This document shows, one piece after another, positions 1 to 6,579 of a stretch of 8,774 nucleotides of DNA. The notes below the pieces were generated by a model that saw only the letters and a program-made list of their open reading frames with translations, did not search any database and was not told where the DNA came from. Origin of the DNA: Mesorhizobium sp. Lineage in GTDB: Bacteria > Pseudomonadota > Alphaproteobacteria > Rhizobiales > Rhizobiaceae. Positions within the stretch are counted from its first letter, which is position 1, and each line of letters starts with the position of its first letter. Position numbers and translations under genes: made by a program. The stretch lies in NCBI GenBank assembly GCA_030698645.1, contig JAUYMV010000325.1, forward strand, positions 1-8,774, read 5' to 3'.

Positions 1-347
1 AGCCCGTCGAGGCCGTGCAGCGCGACCGTCGTCGCCACCAATACGATGAAGGCGCCGGCGGGTCCGCCCACCTGGAAGCGGCTGCCGCCAAGCATCGACA
101 CGAGAAAACCGCCGACGATGGCCGTGAAGAGGCCGCGGTCCGGCGACAGGCCGGAGGCAATCGCGATCGCCATCGACAGCGGCAGCGCGACGATGGCGAC
201 GGTCAGCCCGGCGATGGCGTCGGCGCGCAACTGCCGCGCCCCATAGCCCTCGCGCAGCACGGTGACCAGCTTCGGCGTGTAGAGCTCGATGAAGCTCGGG
301 CCCGCCTGCGGCCTGGCGCTGGTCGATCTTCTGGCAAGGGCAGTCAT
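1..347 (-). CDS. SulP-family anion permease, N-terminal part (cut by window edge)
   Basis: Only the first 115 codons are present; the gene continues beyond position 1. The peptide starts MTALARRSTS and shows the classic SulP N-terminus: a short cytoplasmic lead ending LREGYGARQLRADAIAG (about 31-47), a first membrane helix with LTVAIVALPLSMAIAIASGL (48-67), then PDRGLFTAIVGGFLVSMLGGSR and the conserved QVGGPAGAF (92-100), which in SulP proteins lies near the anion-binding site. The family moves sulfate, bicarbonate or other anions across the inner membrane; the substrate cannot be told from this part. The ATG at 347 is the first start before the conserved region and has GGA/GGGAG-like sequence upstream. 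It lies 128 bp downstream of an XRE regulator in the same direction, an arrangement I recall as common in rhizobia. Family assignment is secure, substrate unknown. Confidence 0.88.
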   Translation of the reverse strand, partial: MTALARRSTSARPQAGPSFIELYTPKLVTVLREGYGARQLRADAIAGLTVAIVALPLSMAIAIASGLSPDRGLFTAIVGGFLVSMLGGSRFQVGGPAGAFIVLVATTVALHGLDG

Positions 348-475
348 GGTATCCGCACTCCCTGGAGCGGCGGGATCGTCGGCAGCGGCCATCGTCCAGA
401 GGATCGATGGCCCGGAGGTCGGCGGTCGCGTCGCGACGCTATCTCATCGGGCCGCCGCGCGGCCCGCACTTCTGG

Positions 476-772
476 TCACCCGCCCGGCGGCCTTGCCACT
501 GGGCTTGCTTCGCCGGAACGCCTGCTGTCGTCCTTGAGCCGCACGCCGCGGCCGCCGCCGGCGCTCGCCTGGCCTTCCGCGAGAATCTCGACGCCGAACT
601 CCTCGAACGCCTGGATCACCTTCGACAGCGTGTCGACCACGCCGCGCACGACGCCGTCCGAGGCCTCCATGCGCTGGATCGTCGGCACCGACACGCCGGC
701 GCGTTCGGCAAGCGCCTTCTGGTCGATCCCGGCGAGCGCGCGCGCGGCCCGCATCTGTGCGGCTGTGATCAC
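476..772 (-). CDS. XRE-family helix-turn-helix transcriptional regulator
   Basis: A 98-aa protein starting MITAAQMRAARALAGI. Residues about 5-60 form a compact lambda-Cro/C1-type domain, with the helix-turn-helix at roughly 17-37 (DQKALAERAGVSVPTIQRME). A short tail follows, including SAGGGRGVRLK (70-80), typical of a small rhizobial XRE group. I chose the GTG at 772 because AGGG sits 5 nt upstream and because MITAAQ is the usual start of this group; a TTG at 796 would add eight residues but has a poorer context. No ligand or sensor domain is visible, so it probably acts as a simple DNA-binding repressor or activator. The next gene is a SulP permease in the same direction, the likely target. 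A 17-bp inverted repeat over its own promoter suggests autoregulation. Confidence 0.85.
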   Translation of the reverse strand: MITAAQMRAARALAGIDQKALAERAGVSVPTIQRMEASDGVVRGVVDTLSKVIQAFEEFGVEILAEGQASAGGGRGVRLKDDSRRSGEASPVARPPGG

Positions 773-799
773 GAGAACCCTCGTTTCAAACGGCAATAG

Positions 800-816
800 G
801 CATGTTTAGTACATGC
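800..816. promoter_or_regulatory. Inverted repeat GCATGT-N5-ACATGC, candidate XRE operator
   Basis: Seen directly: GCATGT (800-805), spacer TTAGT, ACATGC (811-816), a perfect 6-5-6 palindrome centred 36 bp upstream of the chosen GTG of the XRE gene. The half-site and spacing suit a dimeric Cro/C1-type protein. It overlaps the likely -10 region of the XRE promoter, so binding there would be expected to repress. Binding itself is inferred. Confidence 0.5.
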
Positions 817-831
817 ATGCTGATGTTTCAA
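803..831 (-). promoter_or_regulatory. Candidate sigma-70 type promoter for the XRE (and SulP) unit
   Basis: On the minus strand, TTGAAA (831-826) is a good -35 box. Seventeen bases later TAAACA (808-803) is a weak -10; TACTAA, slightly further upstream, is an alternative. The element stands in an AT-richer pocket, unusual in this GC-rich window, about 30 bp upstream of the GTG start. The -10 falls inside the inverted repeat at 800-816. Confidence 0.4.
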
Positions 832-849
832 CCATATATCTCGGAAAAC

Positions 850-1188
850 TCAGCGGCCGGTGATGTAGGGGCCCATGGTGATCAGCACGACCGCCACGAT
901 GGCGAGCGCCACGCCGACGCTCTGGATCGGCGCCAGCTTCTCGCCGAACACGGCGAGCGCGATGAGATTGACGGCGACCAGCTGGATCACCGCCGAGAGG
1001 CTGAATGACGACGCCATGCCGAATTCGCGCACCAGCCGCAGCATGATGAGGTTGCCAAGCGAATAGAGCGCCAGCGTAACGACGAGCTTGCCCAGGCCCG
1101 GCGCCAGCGCCCACTGCTTGGCCATGGTGGCGGCGGCGAGGAAGATCACGGTCGAGACCCCGAGCTGCAGAAGGCCGGAAAGGCTCAC
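850..1188 (-). CDS. Small DMT-superfamily (EamA/SMR-like) membrane protein
   Basis: A 112-aa very hydrophobic protein with four predicted membrane helices at about 7-22, 34-53, 59-81 and 88-107. The second half, including NLIALAVFGEKLAPIQSVG followed by a valine-rich final helix, resembles the end of an EamA/DMT repeat, where a short FGE loop precedes the last helix. The length matches small multidrug resistance proteins, but I do not see the characteristic membrane glutamate of SMR helix 1 (helix 1 here reads VSTVIFLAAATMAKQWA), so multidrug export should not be assumed. Such half-size DMT proteins usually work as dimers. I chose the GTG at 1188 because AAGGA lies 7 nt upstream; longer readings add an arginine/proline-rich, non-membrane lead. 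It stands alone between the TMEM43 gene and the XRE gene, all on the same strand. Substrate unknown. Confidence 0.75.
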   Translation of the reverse strand: MSLSGLLQLGVSTVIFLAAATMAKQWALAPGLGKLVVTLALYSLGNLIMLRLVREFGMASSFSLSAVIQLVAVNLIALAVFGEKLAPIQSVGVALAIVAVVLITMGPYITGR

Positions 1189-1304
1189 GGGAGATTCCTT
1201 CGAACGAGTGCGCAAGTACGGGCAGTCTACCTGACCCCGCGCGGCCGGCGCGTGTGCGCGCGGCCTGAAATTGCGCAATCAGGCAATCTTGGCCGAGTCG
1301 ACTG

Positions 1305-2474
1305 CTACGCCGTCGCGGCCGGCGCCGGCTGCTGGCGCGCCTTGCCGAGACGCGAGATACCCCAGGCAAAAGCGCCCGCGGCGACCAGGATGCCGATGGC
1401 GAGCAGCGGCCGATACCAGAACCAGGCAAAGGCGATGACGGCGCCGCCGACCAGGATGGCGAGCACGAAGGCGATCACGCCGGTGCCCATCCGCGCAATC
1501 GAGCCGAGGAAGGGCAGCACGTCGAGAAGGACGCCGATCGGCCCCATGATCAGGCCGAAGCCTACCGCCAGCAGCAGCAGGCCGACGACGCGCAGGATCC
1601 AGGTCGCCGCCGTGTTGGCGCTGACGGCGGCGGCGAACATGTCGGCCGCGGATACCCTGCCGCGATCGACCATCAGCAGCGCGTCGCCCGCCTGTGTCTG
1701 GTAGTAGGCGAACCCGTCGCCCCGCTGCTTCGCCACGACGCTGATGTCGCCGAGCGGCGCCAGTTCATAGCCGATGCGCTGGTCGCCGATCCGCGGCGCC
1801 GCGGGATCCTGGCCGAGATAGATGCGTCCGCCGGCCACCTTGGCGCCGTCGCCATAGGCCGCGGCAATCGTCGCCTGGTCGGAAGGCTTCAGGCTCAGCG
1901 CCGCCTCGCCGCCCATGCGGCTCAGCACCTGCGTGTCGAGCCGCCAGGCGCCCATCGCGGCGCTATCCAGCGCGAAGGTGCGGTCGTTCCACTGCATGTC
2001 CGGGTTCTCGTGACCGGCCGGCACCTTGAAGCCAGAGGAATCCTGCCGTTCGTCGTCCCAGCCGCGCGAATAGCTGTAGGTGGTCACCGTCTCCTCGCCG
2101 CCGCCGAGCTTGGTGCGCGTCTCGGATTTCTTGTCTTCCTTCCATTGATACATCTCGGTGCGGCGGATCAGCGCCACGCCGACGGCGCTGATGCCGAAAT
2201 CCGGATCGGTCAGTGTCTCGTCGCTGGTCACCGGGCCGCTCACATGCACGAGCCTGCCTTCGTTGGCCGGGTCGACCGTGTCGGATCCGACGCTCACCAC
2301 GGCGCCGCCGCCTTCGGCCAGCGAGCGCGCCGTCGTCACCGCGCGGCCCTCGTTCCAGAACAGGCCGACGATCATCGCCAGCACCAGCAGGAAGCCGAAC
2401 AGCACACCGGCCACCGAACTCGCCACGCGGCTGAACCACGATTTCGTCGTCGTCTCGGTAAACGTATCGCTCAT
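1305..2474 (-). CDS. TMEM43-family membrane protein
   Basis: A 389-aa protein with the full architecture of the TMEM43 (DUF1625) family. It has one N-terminal membrane helix (about 21-40, ending FWNEGRAV), a large soluble domain of some 250 residues (41-290), and a C-terminal cluster of three helices (about 293-314, 331-352 and 355-373). Family-like features include NEGRAV right after helix 1, NEGRLVHVSGP (71-81), RRTEMYQWKE (104-113) and YSYSRGWDD (133-141). The large domain is expected on the periplasmic side. The human homologue (LUMA) is an inner nuclear membrane protein; the bacterial function is not established. I chose the ATG at 2474 because AGGGGA lies about 8 nt upstream and the first helix starts 20 residues in; the upstream open frame is arginine-rich and unconvincing. 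It diverges from cydA across a 284-bp gap. Family confident, role unknown. Confidence 0.85.
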   Translation of the reverse strand: MSDTFTETTTKSWFSRVASSVAGVLFGFLLVLAMIVGLFWNEGRAVTTARSLAEGGGAVVSVGSDTVDPANEGRLVHVSGPVTSDETLTDPDFGISAVGVALIRRTEMYQWKEDKKSETRTKLGGGEETVTTYSYSRGWDDERQDSSGFKVPAGHENPDMQWNDRTFALDSAAMGAWRLDTQVLSRMGGEAALSLKPSDQATIAAAYGDGAKVAGGRIYLGQDPAAPRIGDQRIGYELAPLGDISVVAKQRGDGFAYYQTQAGDALLMVDRGRVSAADMFAAAVSANTAATWILRVVGLLLLAVGFGLIMGPIGVLLDVLPFLGSIARMGTGVIAFVLAILVGGAVIAFAWFWYRPLLAIGILVAAGAFAWGISRLGKARQQPAPAATA

Positions 2475-2758
2475 GTCGAAAATCCCCTGGCCGATCCCGC
2501 TTTCGGCCCAAAAATGCGCCGGGCGCATGGCGAATCTATCCGCTATTTCCAGCCCGCGCGCAATTCGGAACGCACGGCCCACCGGCCGCGGCATGGTAGC
2601 CCTGCGCCAGTCCGCCGCCTTCCTTCCGCGCGGAGATGGCTTATGTTCCAGAAAGGCGCGTCGGGCGCGGGTATGGTCATGGAAGCAGGTCCATCCGATT
2701 CCGCGGGACGCGCGCCTCGAGACTGGGCTAGCCTGCCCCTGCAACGTTCGGAGTTCCC
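2475..2758. other. Divergent intergenic region between TMEM43 gene and cydA
   Basis: This 284-bp gap must hold the promoters for cydAB (plus) and the TMEM43 gene (minus). I could not find a convincing -35/-10 pair, an FNR/FixK-type TTGAT-N4-ATCAA box or a sigma-54 motif in it. A ribosome binding site GGAG lies 5 nt before the cydA ATG. Open frames crossing the gap look like compositional shadows. Confidence 0.5.
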
Positions 2759-4117
2759 ATGGACCCGCTCATCCTGTCGCGCATCCAGTTCGCAGCGAAC
2801 ATTTCGTTCCACATCCTGTTTCCGAGCATCACGATCGCGCTCGGCTGGGTCCTGCTGTTCTTCAAGTGGCGCTACAATGCGACGCGCGACTACGCTTGGA
2901 TGCACGCCTACTTCACCTGGGTGAAGGTGTTTGCGCTGTCCTTCGCCATGGGCGTCGTGTCGGGCGTCACCATGAGCTTCCAGTTCGGCACCAACTGGCC
3001 GGGCTACATGGAGACGGTCGGCAACATCGCCGGGCCGCTGCTCGCCTACGAGGTGCTCACCGCCTTCTTCCTCGAGGCGGTTTTTCTCGGCATCATGCTG
3101 TTCGGCTTCCGCCGGGTCTCCAACCGGGTGCATACGCTCGCCACTTTCCTGGTCGCCTTCGGCACCACGCTGTCGGCGTTCTGGATCATCGCGCTGAACT
3201 CGTGGATGCAGACGCCGGCGGGCTTCGAGATGCGCGACGGCGTCGCGTTCGCCACCGACTGGTGGGCGATCGTGTTCAATCCGTCGATGCCCTACCGCCT
3301 CATTCACATGCTGCTCGCCTCGGGGCTGACCGTCGCCTTCCTCATCGCCGGCCTCTCCGCGCTGCGCTATCTCGCCGGCGACCGCTCGGAATCGATGTGG
3401 AAGGCGCTGCGCACCGGCACCGGCATCGCCGCCGTGCTGATCCCGCTGCAGATCTTCGCCGGCGACCAGCACGGCCTCAACACGCTGGAACACCAGCCGG
3501 CCAAGGTCGCCGCGATGGAGGCCAACTGGGAAACCGGTCCGAACGTGCCGCTGGTGCTGTTCGCCTGGCCGGACGAGGCCGCCCGCGCGAACCGTTTCGA
3601 GATCGCCATCCCGAACGGCGCAAGCCTGATCCTCAAGCATGACGCCGACGGCGTCGTGCCGGGCCTCAACGACTATATCGGCGAGCATCCGCCGGTGCTG
3701 CCCGTGTTCTGGGGCTTTCGCATCATGGTCGGCACCGGGCTGCTGATGCTTGCCGTGTCGTGGGCGGCGGCCTTCTTCCTCTATCGCCGCCACAATCTGC
3801 CGAAGCCGCTCGCGCTCCTCATGGTGCCGATGGCGTTCTCCGGCTGGGTGGCGACGCTGGCCGGCTGGTACGTCACCGAGATCGGCCGCCAGCCCTGGCT
3901 TGTCGCGGGCGTCCTGAAAACGGCGGACGCGATCGGGCCGGTGCCGGGCGGCCATGTCGCCTTCACGCTGGCCGTATACCTGCTGCTCTACCTCGCGCTG
4001 CTCATCACCTATATCGGCGTGCTGGTGCACCTGGCGCTGAAGGCCGCCAAGGAAGGCGACCCGGAACCCGCCCCCGCCGTCGAAAACCGCGCGCTGTCGC
4101 AGCCGGTCGGAAGATAG
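2759..4117 (+). CDS. cydA: Cytochrome bd-type quinol oxidase subunit I (CIO type)
   Basis: Subunit I of an inner-membrane quinol oxidase that passes electrons from quinol to oxygen without copper. At 452 aa it is much shorter than E. coli CydA (522 aa) because the Q-loop insertion is missing, which marks the cyanide-insensitive (CioA) class. Key residues by comparison with E. coli: H18 (heme ligand, ISFHILFPS), E98 and E106 (YEVLTAFFLEAVF), H183 (RLIHMLLAS), M323 (FRIMVG) and E374 in GWYVTEIGRQPW. The quinol-site K249 and E254 lie in the Q-loop motif GLNTLEHQPAKVAAME, typical of CIO enzymes. All expected ligands are present, so the enzyme should be active. The ATG at 2759 has GGAG 5 nt upstream. 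cydB follows 11 nt after the stop, clearly co-transcribed. No cydDC genes are visible in the window. cioA is an equally valid name. Confidence 0.96.
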   Translation: MDPLILSRIQFAANISFHILFPSITIALGWVLLFFKWRYNATRDYAWMHAYFTWVKVFALSFAMGVVSGVTMSFQFGTNWPGYMETVGNIAGPLLAYEVLTAFFLEAVFLGIMLFGFRRVSNRVHTLATFLVAFGTTLSAFWIIALNSWMQTPAGFEMRDGVAFATDWWAIVFNPSMPYRLIHMLLASGLTVAFLIAGLSALRYLAGDRSESMWKALRTGTGIAAVLIPLQIFAGDQHGLNTLEHQPAKVAAMEANWETGPNVPLVLFAWPDEAARANRFEIAIPNGASLILKHDADGVVPGLNDYIGEHPPVLPVFWGFRIMVGTGLLMLAVSWAAAFFLYRRHNLPKPLALLMVPMAFSGWVATLAGWYVTEIGRQPWLVAGVLKTADAIGPVPGGHVAFTLAVYLLLYLALLITYIGVLVHLALKAAKEGDPEPAPAVENRALSQPVGR

Positions 4118-4128
4118 GAGCACCCATT

Positions 4129-5133
4129 ATGACCCTCGACTGGCCGACACTCTTGCCGCTCATCTTCGCCGGCCTGATGGGCGTGGCGATCCTCGTCTAT
4201 GTCATCCTCGACGGCTTCGATCTCGGCATCGGCATCCTGTTCGCCGCCGCCGGCGAGGACGACAAGGACACCATGATCAACGCCATCGGCCCGTTCTGGG
4301 ACGCCAACGAGACCTGGCTGGTGCTCGCCGTCGGCCTGCTGCTCGTCGCCTTCCCGGCGGCGCACGGCGTCATCCTGACGGCGCTCTATCTGCCGGCCTT
4401 CCTGCTGCTCGTCGGTCTCATCCTGCGCGGCGTCGCCTTCGATTTCCGCGCCAAGGTGCCGGTGCACCGCAAGGGCCGCTGGAACGCGCTGTTCCTCATC
4501 GGCTCGGCGACCGCCTCGCTGGCGCAGGGCTACATGCTCGGCGTCTACGTGCTCGGCCTCGACACCTCGTGGGCGGCGATGGCGTTCGGCGTTCTCACCG
4601 CCATCTGCCTCGCCGCCGCCTATGCGGCGATGGGGGCTGCCTGGCTGATCTACAAGACGGAAGGCGCGTTGCAGAAGAAGGCGGTTCTCTGGCTGCGCGG
4701 CGCGCTGGTGTTCACCGTCGTCGGCATGGCCGCCGTCTCGCTGGCGACGCCGTTCGCCTCGGCGCGCATCTTCGACCGCTGGTTCGTCTGGCCGGAGATG
4801 CTCTATCTGTCGCCGCTGCCGATCCTGTCGGCGCTGCTGTTCCTCTATCTCTGGCGCCAGACCTTCCATCTGCCGAGACCCGGCGACGAGGGCGCGCTGC
4901 TGCCGTTCCTGACGCTGGCGCTGATCTTCGTGCTCGGCTTCTGCGGGCTGGCGTGGTCGTTCTATCCCTTCGTGGTGCCCGACCGGCTGACCATCTGGCA
5001 GGCGGCGGCCGCGCCCGAGAGCCTCGGCATCATCCTGGTCGGCACGGTCTTCGTGCTGCCGATCCTGATCGGCGCGTCGTTCTATGTCTATGCCGTGTTC
5101 GGCGGCAAGGCGACCGACCTGACCTACGACTGA
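4129..5133 (+). CDS. cydB: Cytochrome bd-type quinol oxidase subunit II
   Basis: A 334-aa integral membrane protein with about eight to nine hydrophobic segments, partner of CydA in the bd/CIO oxidase. Family signatures near the N-terminus are LDGFDLGIG (27-35), where the aspartates align with the proton-path/heme region of E. coli CydB, and IGPFWDANETWLVL (53-66). The RGVAFDFR stretch (about 99-106) is also conserved in CydB proteins. Length is slightly under E. coli CydB (379 aa), as usual for CioB. The ribosome binding site TAGGAG overlaps the cydA stop codon and lies 8 nt before the ATG at 4129, suggesting translational coupling. It ends convergent with the bufD gene, 131 bp apart. No recognisable CydX-like hydrophobic peptide follows. 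Confidence 0.95.
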   Translation: MTLDWPTLLPLIFAGLMGVAILVYVILDGFDLGIGILFAAAGEDDKDTMINAIGPFWDANETWLVLAVGLLLVAFPAAHGVILTALYLPAFLLLVGLILRGVAFDFRAKVPVHRKGRWNALFLIGSATASLAQGYMLGVYVLGLDTSWAAMAFGVLTAICLAAAYAAMGAAWLIYKTEGALQKKAVLWLRGALVFTVVGMAAVSLATPFASARIFDRWFVWPEMLYLSPLPILSALLFLYLWRQTFHLPRPGDEGALLPFLTLALIFVLGFCGLAWSFYPFVVPDRLTIWQAAAAPESLGIILVGTVFVLPILIGASFYVYAVFGGKATDLTYD

Positions 5134-5158
5134 TCCGCTCCGGCTGGCGAGCCAGATC

Positions 5159-5245
5159 ATGGCCTATCGCAGCTTCGTCAAGCTGGTCTTCCGGCCGGCG
5201 AAGGCCGCGGTCCGTTCGCGGCCGGTGTTGCTCGCGGCGGAATAG
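5159..5245 (+). CDS. Possible 28-aa small ORF downstream of cydB
   Basis: An ATG 25 nt after the cydB stop opens a 28-codon frame beginning MAYRSFVKLVFRPAK and ending LLAAE. It stands where CydX- or CioX/DUF2474-type small oxidase subunits usually lie. However, it is basic and lacks the single hydrophobic helix those peptides have, and its Shine-Dalgarno (GGCGAG, about 9 nt upstream) is poor. It also contains a GC-rich hairpin (5203-5223). Reported only as a candidate; chance is the simpler explanation. Confidence 0.15.
   Translation: MAYRSFVKLVFRPAKAAVRSRPVLLAAE
5203..5223. terminator. Weak candidate bidirectional hairpin between cydB and bufD
   Basis: GGCCGCG (5203-5209) and CGCGGCC (5217-5223) form a perfect 7-bp stem with a 7-nt loop between the convergent cydB and bufD genes. 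There is no T-tract on either side, so intrinsic termination is doubtful; a Rho-dependent or convergent-collision ending is as likely. Confidence 0.25.
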
Positions 5246-5264
5246 GCGCTGGCGGCGGCCTGGC

Positions 5265-5768
5265 TCAGTCTTTCCTGGTGCCGAGCCCGATCAGTCGGTC
5301 GAGCGAAAGCTGCCCGCCGCCGTAGACGGCGAGCGCCAGTGCCATCGCCGCCCAGGGCAGATGGAAATTGGCCCAGCCCTCCGGCACGGTGAGCTGGATG
5401 ACCGCGATCATGCCAAGCAGCGCGACCGCGGCAAAGCGCGTGAACAGGCCCAGCACCAGCAGGACCGGCAGCACGATCTCGGCGATGCCCGACAGCGTCG
5501 CCATTAGGATCGGCGCCGGATAGGCATATTGAGCGCCGAAGATGTGCAGGCGGAACTCCTGGGTGAAGAGATAGCGCGCGCCGTTCGAGAGCGTCAGGAA
5601 CCCGTCCCATTTGGTCAGCCCGGACTTGTAGAACGGCACCGCGAGCGCGATGCGCAGCGCCAGCAGCGAGAGCGCCTCGGGAATGGAGGCGATCAGCGCC
5701 TCGCCGCGCCTGACGACGCCGAAGAATCCGCTTCCGGCCGGCGCGGCGGACGTGCTCGAATCAGTCAT
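5265..5768 (-). CDS. bufD: DoxX-family membrane protein of the bufferin operon
   Basis: A 167-aa protein of the DoxX family with four predicted helices at about 31-49, 85-108, 111-128 and 136-152. Family marks are LLALRIALAVPFYKSGLTKW (35-54, the family's helix 1 with R39 and the polar K48-S49-G50) and the helix pair starting ILMATLSGIAEIVLPVLLVLG. The start ATG at 5768 overlaps the last 8 nt of bufC and has GGAG 6 nt upstream inside bufC; a second ATG at 5780 is less well placed. It is the last gene of bufABCD. DoxX-like proteins commonly end bufferin/gig operons; a role in electron transfer for peptide maturation or in membrane redox homeostasis has been proposed, but the function is not proven. 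The name follows operon position. Confidence 0.85.
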   Translation of the reverse strand: MTDSSTSAAPAGSGFFGVVRRGEALIASIPEALSLLALRIALAVPFYKSGLTKWDGFLTLSNGARYLFTQEFRLHIFGAQYAYPAPILMATLSGIAEIVLPVLLVLGLFTRFAAVALLGMIAVIQLTVPEGWANFHLPWAAMALALAVYGGGQLSLDRLIGLGTRKD

Positions 5769-6576
5769 CGGATGCTCCATCTGGTGTCTCGAGTGCGGTG
5801 AATGCGCCAAGCGCGAACAGCCCGACGATCGCCGGCCCGAAGTCGAAAGCGGGGTTGGCTTCGAGCGCGGCCTCGGCCGCGTCGCCGACGGTCGCGCCAG
5901 CCAGAAGCGTCGCCGCGAAAGCGGCGTCCTCTTGCGGCAGGACCGTGACCGTCACCGCGAGATCCGGCCGCGCGACCAGCACGGTCTCCGCCGCCACGGA
6001 GGCTGGCGTCGCGACCGTGTCGCCCTGATGCGCCTGCCAGATACTACCGACGGGAAAGGCCGACCGCACCAATGCGGCGGCCGGGTGCGCCACGAGCCGG
6101 AGCAAGGCCAGCTCTTCCGGCGCGACCGCCGCCAGCGCCGCTATGCCGAGCGGAGCCCTGTCGGCGGCATGATAGGCGCGCGTCCACAGCGCCTCCAGGC
6201 GGGCGACGTCGGCGAGATAGGGCACGCTCGCGGCCGGCTGGAAGCCGGCTATGAAATCCGCGAAGCCGTCGCCATAGGCAAAGATCAGCGGCGTCGCGGG
6301 CTGTTCGGTTCTGATGAAGGCGCGCGCCATCGCCTTGAAGAAATCCGCCCCCACCAGCTTCTCGACGACCGGAAAGCGCGCCTCCAGCGCCCGGATCAGG
6401 CCGACCGCGACATTGTTGCGGTAGACGGCGAAGCGGAGCGGGTCGGGACGGCCGCGCGCCGTGGTCAAGCCGGCCGGCATCGGCAGCGCCGGATCGAGGA
6501 GGGCGGCGGCGAAGGCCGCCTCGCGCGTCGCGTGATCTTGCGCGGGGCTCATGGTGGAGTTCACGGCGAGGTTCAT
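5761..6576 (-). CDS. bufC: DUF2063 protein, BufC/MbnC-like maturation partner
   Basis: A 271-aa protein of the DUF2063 family, annotated in databases as a putative DNA-binding domain. In methanobactin and bufferin systems its relatives (MbnC, BufC) instead act as partners of the DUF692 enzyme and help bind the precursor. Family signatures: AFAAALLDPALPMPAGL (21-37), RFAVYRNNVAVGLIRALEARFPVVEKLVG (48-76, the hallmark YRNN segment), DFFKAMARAFI (78-88) and YLADVARLEALWTRAYHA (120-137). It starts 3 nt after the bufB stop and overlaps bufD by 8 nt, so translation is probably coupled. The ATG at 6576 gives nine residues before a second possible start (MSPAQDH); neither has a strong Shine-Dalgarno, so the N-terminus is uncertain. 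A DNA-binding role is unlikely in this context. Confidence 0.88.
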   Translation of the reverse strand: MNLAVNSTMSPAQDHATREAAFAAALLDPALPMPAGLTTARGRPDPLRFAVYRNNVAVGLIRALEARFPVVEKLVGADFFKAMARAFIRTEQPATPLIFAYGDGFADFIAGFQPAASVPYLADVARLEALWTRAYHAADRAPLGIAALAAVAPEELALLRLVAHPAAALVRSAFPVGSIWQAHQGDTVATPASVAAETVLVARPDLAVTVTVLPQEDAAFAATLLAGATVGDAAEAALEANPAFDFGPAIVGLFALGAFTALETPDGASDD

Positions 6577-6579
6577 CGT

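Noticed and set aside
2475..2758. FNR/FixK-type box expected upstream of a bd oxidase.
   Set aside because: No TTGAT-N4-ATCAA-like site was found by eye in the gap.
2543..4123. Very long minus-strand open frame of 526 codons over cydA.
   Set aside because: The translation is rich in Arg, His, Glu and Gly with no domain; it is antisense to a textbook oxidase gene.
5761..6576. bufC as a DNA-binding regulator, the database label for DUF2063.
   Set aside because: Its placement between the DUF692 enzyme and DoxX, and its MbnC relationship, support a peptide-maturation role.
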